From Haliclona indistincta (Eukaryota > Porifera > Demospongiae > Haplosclerida > Chalinidae): a stretch of DNA of 64,000 nt. The DNA lies in the NCBI GenBank assembly GCA_964017065.1, contig OZ024783.1:3583665-3647664 (forward strand), given 5' to 3'. Position numbers and translations under genes: made by a program. Shown piece after piece: positions 1 to 12,046 of this stretch. How positions within the stretch are numbered: the first letter of the stretch is position 1; each line of letters opens with the position of its first letter. The notes beneath the pieces were generated by a model. It had not been told where the DNA came from. It searched no databases and saw only the letters and a list, made by a program, of their open reading frames with translations.

Positions 1-365
1 ATGTGTGCATGATCATCACATTCTCTTGGATGTTCAATAATTCTAAACTATGTTTCCACTTACTATGTCTAATTTTATGATTTAAATTTTTTCTTTTCCT
101 CAATATTTTTTCGGTACTCTTCACTTATCAATCATTCACAGGTTTTAATTTCACAAGTTCATTTCGTTTTTATATCATAAAAAATATATTATTGTGCAAA
201 ACTCCTAAAAAATTACACCATGGTTTCCATGGTAAAAAAAAAAACTACTGTAAGAACATTGTGACGTACGTGTACAGACCTAATTTAAAATTTCACGCCT
301 TTTTGTAAGCCTAATAACGAGCCACGCCTTCTTTTGAGGTGCTTTGTTGGTAGAGAAAGTTCAGT
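1..365 (+). promoter_or_regulatory. 5' flank of AKR copy A (partial copy of the spacer repeat)
   Basis: No gene. This is the proximal end of the spacer that precedes every AKR copy in the window. It matches about 2540-2885, 32400-32718, 45960-46291 and the reverse complement of 59880-60200. At 217-233 it carries a short inverted repeat built from two CCATGG words separated by TTT. The same repeat lies about 100-150 bp before the AKR start codon in all five copies. It could be a promoter-proximal hairpin, or it may persist only because the copies are recent. Confidence 0.5.
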
Positions 366-1719
366 ATGATGCGCTATCGCTCGTTCGGTGAGGGTGGAAG
401 AGTACTATTGTCTGTGATTGGACTGGGAGGCTCTGGATACGGGAGAATATATGGAGAGTTTGACGAAGAGGTAGCGAGAGCAGGCCTCAGGTAAACCTGC
501 ATGTGCCACATTTAATATAGCCATTTTATAAACTTAAACACAGTTTGAACTGCTTCTACATATGACTAGGTGGTGTGCTTTAGCTGTTCTGTATTTCATG
601 GCTGCATTTTCTAGGTATGCTGTTTTAGAGAAAGGAGTCAATCTGATAGACACCTCACCGTTCTATGGTGAGGGTCTCTCTGAACTCTTCATTGGTCAAG
701 CTCTGAAAGGTATCTCTCGCGACAAGTTCTTCCTCTCAACTAAAGTGGGTCGCTACACGTGGGCTGTAGCTACGAGATTTGACTTCACAGCCGACAGAGT
801 GACAAAGAGCATCGAAGAGAGCTTATCCCGTCTACAGCTCAGTCATGTTGATCTCTTGCAGGTCCATGATGTTGAGTTTGCGTCATCAGTTGATGTGATA
901 GTGAATGAGACTCTTCCTGCTGTCCAGAGACTGAAGGAGAGAGGATTGTGTCGAAACATTGGTATCACAGGATACCCACTGCAACCACTGAGAGAGATCA
1001 TCACTAGAAGCAACGTGAAGATTGACTCTGTACTCTCATATGCTAGACTCTCTCTCAATGACTCTTCTCTCATCGACCATTTTGAGTTCTTCAAGTCACG
1101 TGGAGTAGCGCTCATCAATGCTGCTCCTGTCTCACTCGGTTTGTTGACTCCTCAAGGACCACGTGAGTGGAATCCAGCGATGGAGGATGTGAAGAAGGCG
1201 TGTGCTGGAGCAGTCCAGTACTGCACTGAGCAGGGAGTGGATATCACTAGACTAGCAGTGCACTACTCAGTCAACCATGATGAGGTGAGAACACGTGCAG
1301 ATTACAGAACACCTGGTTGCTCTCTACTACAGTTCTTTATACATGTAATGAGACACACCTCATGAGTAAACATTCTAGCTCACTTCAGTCACTAATTTTG
1401 TGCCCTGAAAATAATGCAACCTTGATACAGCCTTGATAGCCTCAAAATCGCTTTCAAGGACTTCAAATAGCAAGAAAAACTGCTTGGGCATACTCAGACC
1501 CCATATAAAGCTGATTGACCTTTAACACATAAAATATTTTCCCTTAGAAAAAAAAATTATGAAAGCCAGTAACTGGTCACAATTCCTCTACGTTGTTTCC
1601 ACACTGATCGCTATTACTGATAAGGAGATGCTGGACAAGAATATAGCGTCCACTCTCACTCCTCTCACAGAGAAGGAACGAGAAGTGCAGGAGGAGATTG
1701 AGAGGAGGTTCTTCCAGCG
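366..1719 (+). pseudogene. Aldo-keto reductase (L-galactose dehydrogenase-like), copy A, 3'-truncated
   Basis: The protein belongs to the NADPH-dependent aldo-keto reductase superfamily and is closest in layout to L-galactose dehydrogenase-like members. Exon 1 is 366-490 (starts MMRYRSFGEGG), intron GT-AG 491-614, exon 2 615-1284 (phase kept). Visible catalytic residues are Asp and Tyr in DTSPFYGEG, Lys in STKVGRY and His in LLQVHDVEF. Exon 3 should begin near 1593 (VVSTLIAITDKEM in the sister copies), but its acceptor reads CTCTAC where copies C and E have CTCTAG. The gene then stops matching at 1719, where a new copy of the spacer begins. Exons 1 and 2 are open, so this is the least damaged copy, but it lacks the C-terminus. 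Copy B follows directly as a tandem duplicate. The exact substrate is unknown. Confidence 0.8.
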
Positions 1720-1722
1720 TGT

Positions 1723-2885
1723 GATTATTATGTCATAATTTCTTTCTGCAGGATTTCTTTGTGCAATTTCTTTCTTTCTGCCTACTATCTCAGTACCAGT
1801 TGAATCTCTCATTCTTCTGCCGCTTGTATGATCCTTGCTCCAGAATGCTGTGACCTTATGATTATCTTACTAGAGGTCCTGCCTCATGATGCCCTCACAA
1901 CCTAATCTGACACTCCCTCCTTTGGCACTCTCTCTCTTTCTTTGATCCTCCTGTCTAATATGGGATCAAAAATGATTTAATATTATTTGTATAAAAATTG
2001 ATGGCTAGCATGGTCGTGCACCATCAATCCTGTCTCCTGTTTGATCCAAGCTCTTTAAACTGGATCCACTCCATCTCTCAGTCTTTCCTTACGTCTTATT
2101 TGATCCAAGTGTGATCATTGTTTAATTCTTCATAATTCTCGACTCTATTTGCAGTTGATGGTCTCCATCAATCTCACTCTGTTCTTTTCGATCCAATCTC
2201 CTCATACTGGATCATGATATTAATTCTTTATGACTGTCCTCGGCTAACACAGTTAACCCCTTGATCACTAGCTCGTCTTCAACCAGTCTCAATCAATGTG
2301 TTCTCTCTTTGTCTACTACAGCACTCAGAGCTATAAAGACTCCTTTTCGATTATCTTCTTCATAACTGATTAAGACTGGTTCTAGCCACCTTCAACTCTC
2401 TAATCCCTCTCTTAAACTCTTTCCACATTCTTTATACCAGATCTTGTCTCCAGTGAAGATCTACTTGTTATATTCTTTATCGCCGACTCTCAAGCAATCA
2501 GTTAAAGCAAATCATGGAATTCTTTATGAATGATCTGTGTGCACATGATCATCACATTCTCTTGGATGTTCAATAATTATGTTTCCACTTATTATGTCTA
2601 ATTTTATGATTAATTTTAGATTTATTCTTTTCCATCACATTCAATATTTTCGGCACTCTTCACTTATCAATCATTCACAGGTTTCAATTTCACAGGTTCG
2701 TTTCGTTTTTTTATCATAAAAATTGTGCAAAACTCAAAAAATTACACCATGGTTTCCATGGTCAAAAAACTACTGTTAGAACATTGTAACGTGTATAGAC
2801 CTAATTTAAAATTTCGCGCGTTTTGTAATAATGAGCCACGCCTTCTTTCGAGGTGATTTGTTGGTAGATCTAGAGAAAGTTCAGT
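1723..2885 (+). repeat. Spacer repeat upstream of AKR copy B
   Basis: No gene. It is a duplicated spacer of about 1.1 kb that matches 31600-32718, 45292-46291 and, inverted, 59880-61480. It is unusually rich in GATC words (TGATCC, GGATCC, TGATCAC and similar). The CCATGG-TTT-CCATGG inverted repeat recurs at 2746-2762. The left edge at about 1720-1725 is a duplication breakpoint, where exon 3 of copy A jumps into the sequence found at about 31590. Confidence 0.7.
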
Positions 2886-3707
2886 ATGATGCTCTATCGC
2901 TCGTTCGGTGAGGGTGGAAGAGTACTGTTGTCTGTGATTGGTCTGGGAGGCTCTGGATACATACAGGAGATACGGAGAGTTTGACGAAGAGGCAGCGAGA
3001 GCAAGCCTCAGGTAAATCAGAAATAAACTCATGTGCCACATTTAATATAGCCATTTTCTAAGCTTGCACACACAGTTTGAACTGAGAATATGCTTCTACA
3101 TATGACTAGGTGGTGTGCTTTAGCTGTTCTGTATTTCATGGCTGCATTTTCTAGGTATGCTGTTTTAGAGAAAGGAGTCAATCTGATAGACACCTCACCG
3201 TTCTATGGTGAGGGTCTCTCTGAACTCTTCATTGGTCAAGCACTGAAAGGTATCTCTCGCGACAAGTTCTTTCTCTCAACTAAAGTGGGTCGCTACACGT
3301 GGGCTGTAGCTACGAGATTTGACTTCACAGCCGACAGAGTGACAAAGAGCATCGAAGAGAGCTTATCCCGTCTACAGCTCAGTCACGTTGATCTCTTTCA
3401 TGTCCATGATGTTGAGTTTGCATCATCAGTTGATGTGATAGTGAATGTGACTATTCCTGCTGTCCAGAGACTGAAGGAGAGAGGATTTTGTCGATACATT
3501 GGTATCACAGGATACCCACTGCAACCACTGAGAGAGATCATCACTAGAAGCAACGTGAAGATTGACTCTGTACTATCATATGCTAGACTCTCTCTCAATG
3601 ACTTATCTATATCATCGACCATTTTGAACTCTTCAGGTCTTGAGGAATTCCTTTGGTCAATGCCTGTGCTGTTAGCATGGAGTGGCTTACTCCACGGGGT
3701 CAACTAG
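2886..3707 (+). pseudogene. Aldo-keto reductase copy B, frameshifted and degenerate
   Basis: This is a second tandem copy of the AKR gene. Exon 1 (2886-3011) is 126 bp instead of 125 because the stretch after GGCTCTGGATAC is rearranged, which shifts the frame and creates an early stop. The donor and intron 1 are recognisable. Exon 2 starts at 3155 and keeps the DTSPFYGEG, STKVGRY and VHDVEF motifs up to about 3600. It then diverges strongly from the other copies and hits a stop at 3705-3707. Weak similarity to the rest of exon 2 seems to continue to about 3780. There is no recognisable exon 3. It is almost certainly nonfunctional. Confidence 0.8.
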
Positions 3708-3709
3708 AC

Positions 3710-5590
3710 TGATGGGGCTGGCTGATGAGAAGAAAGTGTGTGCTGAAACTGAAAATACTGCTCAGAGCAATGAGCTTAGAAAGGAGTATCACTTTCAAAC
3801 TGGATGGCATAGAAATAAGATGATGTTCTAGAATTTACTAAGACTCTAATCATGCTGTTACCTTATCTTCTAATGAGATTAACCACTGCACATCAGTGAG
3901 TGATAATCGGCATTGAGAGATTTGTGAGAGAAATTGAAAAGCTGTCTCTGTAGAAAGTCTGATCTAACTACCGGCAAATTTTGCGTTAACTACAGTACTG
4001 CACGTGCACGTTAAAAACTGTTTCAGATACTGTATACTTACAACAGTCATTATGTTTTGTTGATTAAATATCTGAGTCATGCCGCGTTTTTCTGCAGACA
4101 GTGACCATTCTGGTTAGCTTGATGAATACTAGTCTAATACAATGGTTGGTGACACTAGCGTTGATGACCATTGAATATATTGTCTGAGACCACTGACAAA
4201 CAAGGAACGAGAGGTGCACTGAGAGGTGCTGCGAACTGAAAGGCGATTCTACTAGGCGAGAGTTGCGTGGTCGTGGTCAACTACATTTATCGACCGTCAA
4301 AACCTTATTTGGATGATACTATTTTTAGCATCAGGATTTCGCAGTGTACAGAGTCACACGCTCATTCGTCTCGATGAGCTCTTGATATAATTTTGGTCTC
4401 TTCTCTCTCCCAGCACTAAAGCCACTGTCTATCAGCCGGTGAGTCTCAGAAAAAATGCCGGGCTCGGTGTAACTTTAAACCGTAAAACGTTCACTTTATA
4501 GGGTTGAATTCAAGTGCCAGTGTGAATTGATAGACTCGGCTCCAGATCTGCTACTGAAGGCGGCATTTATTCAGACTCGGTAAGGCATACTCAGCATTTA
4601 GAGCACTGAATTCCTGCATGAATAGTCATCATTATTTTAGTTTTTCAATTCCTAAAATAAGCGGAGTATTTGTTGTTATACTTGCATGCTCATAATTTAT
4701 AATTTTGATCTTGTGTCTATGTAACACCGACGCATTTTTTTCTGAATCCGGCAAACCCGCTTGAAAATTTGACCATAATATAATGCATGGTACTTGAGAC
4801 TCTCCAGCGAATTCCATGTTACAGTGCTACCTAAGCTATATTATCCGAACAGCTCTGGTCACGTAAAAGGAAAACCAATTTGTGAATTTGTTTATAGAAG
4901 ATATGATTCTGATAGTGAAAAATGCTAAATAAATGAAAACTTCATTAGAACTACTCTATCACTATTAAAAGCTATACCTATAGGTCAAAGATTAAAGACG
5001 CCACCTTTGCTAAATATTGCACACCTTGGCATTATTTGCACCAAGATGACCACCAGCGCACTTCTTGTCACTTTCAACCAACGATCTTTGAGCAGGACAT
5101 GCTCTAAATTAGTTGAAGCACTGTTGTTCATGCTGTATGATTAATTAGGCACTCAGGATTGCGTCTTGATGCTGATATAGCACTCGGCTTCACCAAAGCC
5201 TCTCGACCCAACCCCTCATGTTTTATCTTCCATACAGCACACTCTTATCTACAATGAGTGAACAGAATTACAGTTGCATTGTACTAGTTCAGAAACATCA
5301 AATTCACTCGAGTATACACTTTTGCTATAAATCCCATAATCATTTATGCATGTATTGGGCACTACTGCACTTCGTGTCGCTTTTAACTGACGATCTTTGA
5401 CCGAGGTATGCTTTAAATCAGTTAAAGCACGGTTCGCGAATCGCCTCACACATTCATATGCACACAAGGCAGGCATGAGATAGCATGCTTATATCCCAGA
5501 TACACACATAGCAAACCCTTTGATCCTTTGATCAACTACATGTAGGATATTGATAACAAATATTGTACCATAGGAAGCCTTACCGCCAGT
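3710..5590. other. Intergenic stretch without a supported gene
   Basis: I see no coding sequence here. The first 70 bases may be decayed AKR exon. Two diverged copies of an approximately 80-bp word (about 5050-5130 and 5360-5440, both containing GATCTTTGA and a following TTAAAGCA-type stretch) form a weak direct repeat. Open frames in this stretch are short and have no family features. Confidence 0.5.
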
Positions 5591-5593
5591 GGT

Positions 5594-6226
5594 GTATTTC
5601 AGATATACCATGGAAAGTCACATGATTTCCTGTGGAATAACTAGATATTCCACAGTTTATCATGTGATTTCCTGTGGTATATCTGGATATTCCACGGGAA
5701 GTCACATGACTCCCACTGGGCAAAAAAGATCATAGAAATGATCTACCTTCCAGAGAGAAAAATAGGAAGGGGTGAGAGTTGTGAGTCAACCTCACCAGTA
5801 AACTATAAAGAGTGCGCAAGCCGCCCTTATTTATCCTAGTATGGGATACATTGAACAAGGGATACACAATTCCCCATGAGACAGGTAATATGAAGCACGC
5901 AATATTCAACAATACAACAAAGCCACTAGAATAGGCCAAAGATGGCTAAAGAAATCTGTACAGGCAAAAAACTTGTGTACTGCTAATAAATAATCACTGC
6001 TACATGCGGTAATACGTATCGGCCACTCGACATGGTGTCATATAATACATTGATTTGGAGGAAATTTTAGTTTCTTATCCCGTACTGTAGTATCTATGGT
6101 GTAACTGACTTGTACCATGGCATTTAGTATCTATAGTGTAACCATGGCTTCCTGTGGAGTCATGTGACTTCCTGTGGAATACACCACAGAAAATCATGTG
6201 ACTTCCTGTGGAATATCTGACTAATG
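5594..6226. repeat. Cluster of CATGTGACTTCCTGTGGAAT subterminal repeats
   Basis: A motif near CATGTGACTTCCTGTGGAAT appears several times in both orientations at 5600-5720 and again at 6147-6226. It flanks about 400 bp of unrelated sequence. Clustered inverted and direct subterminal repeats at two ends suggest a non-autonomous DNA transposon of about 630 bp. I cannot define clean terminal repeats or a target duplication. Confidence 0.45.
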
Positions 6227-6273
6227 TGCCTTTGAAAATAAGGCTTCCCATGGTGCAATAACATGATAATAAC

Positions 6274-6534
6274 TGTGCAATGAATATGCTCATACTCGTA
6301 TGAACCACAACTAGTGTTTTGGTGAGCCAAGATACTTGAAATGTATGCGAAATCGTCTTCAACTAATTTTGTTGCCTTGCTGTCAAGATTCAAACAAGAT
6401 TAAACTAAAATTGGTATCTTGTTGTTAAATGTATGCTGCATGTCAGCTAATGCACTGCAACTCATGATCATGACTTTGGCACTATATTTTATCATGAAGT
6501 TTGAATGGCGTCTGGTTAATCTGTCAGTGAGTAA
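6274..6534 (+). repeat. Duplicated upstream segment (matches 35662-35928)
   Basis: This non-coding segment starts TGTGCAATGAATATGCTC and ends CTGTCAGTGAGTAA. It is closely repeated at 35662-35928, upstream of ankyrin-Roc-COR gene 2. It appears to be part of the shared ancestral 5' flank of genes 1 and 2, now separated from gene 1 by transposon insertions. Confidence 0.7.
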
Positions 6535-6538
6535 TTAA

Positions 6539-7091
6539 AGCCCTGTTTACACACACCCAATCCGGATTAGCCCAACCCGGATACAATCCGGATCACGTTC
6601 CGTTTACACACGAGCCAAATCGCAGGTGATTTTGATGTAATAGAAGGGCTATTTTATGCATAACAGAAGGGAAAACCTTGCTATTCACTCCACTCTTGCT
6701 TTGTTGCAACAATAAGGACCGGAATAGTCAACCAAGAAGCTTACTTTTGGTAAAACAACTGCACGGCCGACACGGTAGCCTACGATACGTCTAGAAATCG
6801 TTTTTTTGCTATTACAAGACTTGCCTTGGCTAGGAGACTATATATAGAGAAAAAACATGTATCGTCGTCCTTCTGCTGTGCAATGGTAACTACAATTCAC
6901 CCAGAGAAGGCTAGCAACAGCGCGTTTGAAGTCACTTTTACTGTTTACACATGGACCCGATCCGGATTAATCCGGATTCAACCCACCTCCAGATGTGGGT
7001 TGAGCAATCCGGATCGATCCGGATAACCTCGCGTTTACACGCAGGTCGATCCAGATTCAATCCGGGTTGGAGGTGTCATGTAAACGGGGCT
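6539..7091. mobile_element. PIF/Harbinger-like MITE, 553 bp
   Basis: The terminal inverted repeat is AGCCCYGTTTACA at both ends, and the element is flanked by TAA on each side (6536-6538 and 7092-7094). This fits the 3-bp TWA target duplications of PIF/Harbinger elements. The ends carry repeated GTTTACA words and CCGGATT words. There is no open frame that looks like a transposase. It inserted just after the duplicated upstream segment. Two other elements in the window (22292-22801 and 30001-30413) share its architecture but not its words. Confidence 0.75.
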
Positions 7092-7095
7092 TAAG

Positions 7096-7326
7096 TGTTA
7101 TCAAGGGCAAATAGAGTGAAGAGGGCATGCAACGCATACAAACATCAAAATCTTTATTGTTACTAACTTTAGATTTTACGCTCACACGGATGTGACATCA
7201 CGCAAGGTTCATTAAACGTACGTGGACGTGTCATACAGCGTATGACGTACAGCGTATACCCTACAGCGTATACCCTACAGCGTATACCCTCCCGCATAGG
7301 TGTCGTACAGTGTATGCGGGAGGGTC
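7096..7326. repeat. Spacer with a 14-bp tandem repeat
   Basis: No gene. At about 7245-7290 a CCTACAGCGTATAC unit repeats about three times. It is followed by a short palindrome made of CCCTCCCGCATA and TATGCGGGAGGG (7288-7325), next to the fold-back element. Confidence 0.5.
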
Positions 7327-8416
7327 AGTCTGGCCGCTGACCCTCCCCGCCTATTGAATGGGTGGTGGACGGCGTGTAGGGTCTAGCAAACATTACCATT
7401 CAGCGATTTTATATGAATCTTAATTGTGTATATCCAATTAATTATTGCAGTGATAAGCGGGGATTCCTCAATGCCATTGTACCACACGAATTGCCTCACA
7501 CTGCGCTGGTTTAAGCGATCTATGCTTGAAGGGCGGTAGACTATTTTTGATAGCATCGTCAACAGCACGACTGTTAGCTTTCACCCACCGTACAGTGTTC
7601 CACACGAAGAGAGTGAATTAATGTTAGGAATGTATGACATTACGTCAATAGTAACAATACATTTAACCTAACAAAATGGCCACCAAAAACCTTCTTTCTG
7701 GCAGAGTGAAGTCGCGCTTGTTGCTGTATATGCTTCTAGAGACACTAGGTGAGATTTACTTTCATGATTAATGTTTTAGCATTGCAGTCATGAAGATTTA
7801 GAGCTTAACTACCAGTAGAACTGGAATTCCTGTCCCTAACGTTAGGCTCGTCGTGAACGGTCAACTTTTGCTCTCTGCCGCCGATGTAGCACTGATTTGG
7901 ACCAATCCCGCTGCCAACAGATAAGCATCCGAGGTGAAAGCTCAGATGCTTATCCATGTAGCGATAACCATGTAGCGATATCCATGTAGCGATAACCATA
8001 ACCATGTAGCGATAACAGAGCTTAACTACCGGTAGTCCCTGAGATTCGCTCTGTGTTTCAAATTTCTTTCACATGAGTGTCATCTGACAAGAAGCCATAT
8101 AAAGCATAAGATTCAGTAAGGATAGAGGATCAAAATGATATATAAATCATAACTCTAGGACAAATGATTCTAGAGAAATCAAGCAAAATGTCAAACACAC
8201 CATTATTCCCTCTCTTCGTGTGGAATACTGTAGCTGTTTGGCCATAGCCTGTAATATTATTCACGATCAAACCCAGCCCATGATCCATGAATATTACTGC
8301 TCAAGACCTTGAGCAGTAGAATCTAATTGGTCGGTTGGGAAACTATGAATGGGTTGCTAGACCCTACACGCCATCCACCACCCACTCAATAGGCGGGGAG
8401 GGTCAGCGACCAGACT
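7327..8416. mobile_element. Fold-back element with about 60-bp inverted arms
   Basis: The arm at 7327-7386 (starting AGTCTGGCCGCTGACC) is the inverted copy of 8351-8416. A second inverted pair lies inside (about 7595-7618 and 8211-8236, around CCACACGAAGAGAG). The interior has the phrase AGCTTAACTACC twice (7802, 8021) and a short minisatellite of CCATGTAGCGATAA units at about 7955-8015. There is no coding potential. The right arm abuts exactly the point where the DIRS-like integrase stops, so the element either truncated the retrotransposon or inserted at its end. Confidence 0.6.
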
Positions 8417-9465
8417 ATGGATACTGGTTGCCAACCATGTCGTGTATCACTGATGGCGTTGGCTGAGACGCAGGTAAAACAAAACTGTTGTCTATCGTTG
8501 GTGCTGTCACTTCCTGCTGATCGGCTGCAGAGTATTTGACAAAAAGAGGGCCAGCTGAGGGAGGTCTGATTGCCAGAAACGACAACACCGCAGCCACCGG
8601 GCAAATTGGTGAACCCGCCCTACCCACATATAACACCTGACCCAAACCATATGGGTCCGTCTTGCTACCACGAAGGGTTATGGCCAGGAATGAAGGATTT
8701 TTTTCGACTGTCGACCCTAACGTCAGCTGGCATCAACACTGAGCAGCCATTATTCTCACCAGCAATAAACTCTCCAACTCGCAGGAACGCGAAAAAGCCC
8801 AAGGTGCACGCTGCCCAGAGCATGACTGCTTCATAGTGCGACGAGTGCGAGGACCATGCCCGAAGAAGGTGCTGCAGTATTTCCACTGTGATTGGTAACT
8901 TGGAAGCGCGTCCGGACCTCGGTTGAGTGCGAGCTACACCGCGTACTACATAATGTAATCTGTCAAATGATTCTAAGTGAGGGTTACCAATCCCATATGC
9001 AATCTGAAAGAAGCGAATAGCACTAAGATAAAGTCGAATGGAAGAGAGAGATAACTGGGATTGATGCAGGTGAGCTACAAAACGACACACCACGGTCTCA
9101 GTCAGCGGGAATGCTGTGAGACCTGTCCCGATACAGAATGAGTTATACCTTCTAACACCGGAGCGATAGGCTGATACAGTTGACGGTGCGACTTCAGACT
9201 CAAGTAGCTCCTGAACCGTTGCATCCATAGCGGACAATTCCAGTCTGGCAATTGGACCAGGATTACGTCCAGTAACTCTGGAGGGACCTCTGTCTCCGGT
9301 ACCTGTGGAAAAAGAGAACGAAACGATGACATTTTGCCCGAGACAGTGCATCCGCTGCTGTGTTATCAGTGCCAGGGATATGCTCAGCAGTGATTCAAAA
9401 GTTGTGGTAGACTGAGATAAAGTACAGACATCGGAGCAGGTGGCAAAGAAGTGGCTGCTCCGCAT
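8417..9465 (-). pseudogene. Tyrosine recombinase of the DIRS-like element, C-terminally truncated
   Basis: The N-terminal SAM-like region (LESEVAPSTVSAYRSGVRRY) and the start of the catalytic domain (TLGFFAFLRVGEF, containing the first catalytic Arg) are clear. The reading frame breaks near 8640-8665 and resumes in another frame with YVGRAGSPICPVAAVLSFLA and PLFV, which is typical of the family. The sequence then ends before the HxxR motif and the nucleophilic tyrosine. The enzyme cannot be active as it stands. It lies immediately downstream of the reverse transcriptase frame. Confidence 0.75.
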
Positions 9466-10727
9466 TCAGCTTCTGCACCACCTTAACCACTGCCATATTG
9501 TTGACACGGAACAGCACTTGACGCCCTCGCCACTGTGAGCCCACAACGCAGAAGCCAGCACAAGGGGTACTAGCTCCTTTACTGCTATGTTCACTGTGGA
9601 CCAGCTAACTGGCCACTTCGTATTAAGCCAACTGCCCTCAAGGAAGAATGCTCCACAACCAAAGCAGCCTGAAGCATCCGAAAACACTTCCATCAAGTCC
9701 GCCGTATCCAATGGAATCAGTGCTATCCCATTCCAGTCGCGAAGGAACAAATCGCACCACATCAGATCTGCCTGCATTGACAAGTTCAGCCTCAGATAAT
9801 GGAATGGCTTAGGGACCGATGGTAACAAACCAAACAAAGGCCGTAAAAATAGTCTTCCCGGACGAATCACAGTCGCTGCGTGCGAGAGATGACCTATGAG
9901 AGACTCCATCTCCCTCCGAGTGAAGGAAATCCTGGCAATTGACCTCTGGACTAGGCACCGCAAGCATAATAGCTTCTCCTCAGGCAAGCTCAACGTGAAG
10001 GATTCCGTGTCGACAAGAATGCCCAAAAATGTTATCCTGGTTGAGGGGCTCTCAGTTTTATGGGTAGCCACTGGAACTCCAAGGTCTCTAAATGCCGCAT
10101 CGGCTTTGCATCGTGCCATTGATACCTCTGTGGAGTCCGGTGGACCCACAAACAAGAAATCATCCAAGTAGTGCAGCAAAAACCGGATCCCTCTACTGAA
10201 GAGAATCCATACCATCGCATCAGCAAAGGCTGAAAATAACTTAGGGGCTGAACGAAGACCGAATGGCAGGGCCTTGTCCACAAAAGTCATACCCTGCCAT
10301 TCGATGGCTAGGAGGTGCTGGTCTTCTGGATGAACGGGGATCATGCGGTAAGCATCACGAAGGTCCATCTTAACCAGCTGAGTACCACGCCCCAGCTGCT
10401 TCACCAATCTAACTGCGTCATCGAGTGACACGTACCTCAATGAACAGAGTTGTTCGGAGATTCCATCATTGACACTCGCAGATGATGGTCCACGATCATG
10501 CGCCACTCAGACCCTGAGTGGCCTTTAGGGACGAGACCAATGGGACTAGTGTGAACTTGCTCAGCGATCACCCTGGGTAATGGACCCACCATTCGGCCCG
10601 CTTGCACTTCAGATGCTGTCTTAGATGTAACCGTGTTAGTATCTGCCAGTGAGGAAGGATGGTTGCGCCCTCGTGAACGCAGACTCTGCCCCAACCTGCC
10701 ATACCCAATACGAAAGCCGTCCCGCAA
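9466..10727 (-). pseudogene. Reverse transcriptase / RNase H of the DIRS-like element
   Basis: The N-terminal part (10727-10437) holds GPLPRVIAEQVHTSPIGLVPK. After a frameshift near 10470-10500 the main frame follows. It carries VKMDLRDAYRMIPVHPED (first catalytic Asp), LPFGLRSAPKLF and LLHYLDDFLFVG, where YLDD is the polymerase active-site box. The tail (DLMEVFSDASGCFGCGAFF) resembles the RNase H-like domain of DIRS elements. Lengths and spacing fit that family. One frameshift lies inside the domain, so the copy is not functional. Confidence 0.8.
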
Positions 10728-11239
10728 GCCCCGAAGTTAATACTCACAGAACAACTGATCTGGATGCGAACGTAACTCCCATGCAAAGACAGGGAGGCTG
10801 AGTGGCGTCTCGTGGCGTAGCCAGGATGGTGGTTGACCCCTCGGCCTCGTTGAATCCAAGGCGAGGAGGTCTAAAGTATAGCGGTACCGGCCGTCCTTGA
10901 TCCCCATTAGCTCTAGAGTCCAATTCTCCGGTGTGAGGATTACTAGAGGATGAAGGAAAAAGATCAGTGAGCATGGGTAGAGACAACTGAATGACTCAAG
11001 TCTATCAACAAGTCCCACTACAGTACAACGCACCACAACAAACACAGTCTTGACCTCCACCTGCTAACCAGTGCATGCAGAACCCTTAATGATAGTGATC
11101 GATAACCCAAACAACGAATGCCAACCCCTGCATGCGCTAGAGTAACGCATAGCCCTTCTGCTACACCGGCGCAGCAGCGGCACAGCACCAGCCTCAATAC
11201 ACCTACGCTGCAATTGACACAAGCTTGTTAACAACAATA

Positions 11240-11444
11240 CCGTATAGCGGGAAATTTTTACGGGAGAAAATTTTCGCAAATGCGCGAGATAGAGCATTTC
11301 GCGAATAATATTTTCGCGAATCAGCACTATTGCCCTATCTTTGTCAACATAGAACAAGACATTCGCGGATAATATTTTCGCGAATACCCTGAAATTCGCG
11401 AAATTCGCGAAAATTTTCTCCCGCGAAAATTTCTCGCTATACGG
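11240..11444. mobile_element. MITE with CCGTATAGCG terminal repeats, 205 bp
   Basis: Inverted ends start CCGTATAGCGGGAAATTTTT and its near-complement. Both sides are flanked by TA (11238-11239 and 11445-11446), as for Tc1/mariner-type targets. The interior repeats TTCGCGAA-like words. It sits between the Gag and polymerase parts of the DIRS-like element and therefore inserted after it. Confidence 0.75.
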
Positions 11445-11601
11445 TATACTGTGACCAGAAATCTCAATGCAATAGATAACTAGACCATGTCAACAAGTGT
11501 CATGAGGATAAATGGAGTGATTACAGGGTAAGTAAATAATGAATGGGGAGTTCAAAGCTGCTCCTACTAGTGCCAATACTCTGCCAAACGATCATTGACT
11601 C

Positions 11602-12046
11602 CTACTGGAATTCCCAGGTGCATGGGGGAGCGTTTGGGGCCGTCCGCGAATTAAGTTTCCATAGCAAGTTAGCTGGTGTTTCAGGAAAATCCTTGACCCT
11701 ATGCGGCAATCTGCAGGTCACACACACGTGGCGGAACGTACATAACCCTGGATAAGCACAACTGCCCCGGTTCCATGATGAACAGGTACGTCCGAGCTGC
11801 CTCTGCGAACGCGATCGAGCATCTTGCGGCCGGGTAGAAGCATCGTGGTTGGTTGTTCCCACCAGTGGCTGTTGCATGTACATCAGAGCACAGTGAGCAG
11901 AAGAATGGTCCAAACCCTACACAGTGAGCAGAAAACTCTTCCACCACCACGCTGTCCCAGAATTGTAGACGCCTGCAAGTCTGGTAAGCGAGTTCCGGCA
12001 AAAAGGGGTGCTTCACTAATCCTTGCAGTGAGTGCAAGGCGTCCAC
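11602..12046 (-). pseudogene. Gag zinc-finger region of the DIRS-like element
   Basis: Two overlapping minus-strand frames together encode a Gag-like protein end. The recognisable part is WNRGSCAYPGLCTFRHVC followed by a CRLPH-type motif, the Cys/His pattern usual in DIRS-type Gag proteins. A frameshift separates it from upstream sequence (DALHSLQGLVKHPFLPEL). Assignment rests on motif and on position before the polymerase. Confidence 0.6.

Noticed and set aside
5218..5476. Overlapping small frames on both strands
   Set aside because: Short, without conserved motifs, and located in a weak direct repeat.
10737..11357. Minus-strand frames at 10737-11060 and 11064-11357 as separate genes
   Set aside because: They lie in decayed retrotransposon sequence and the edge of a MITE. 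No motif is visible.
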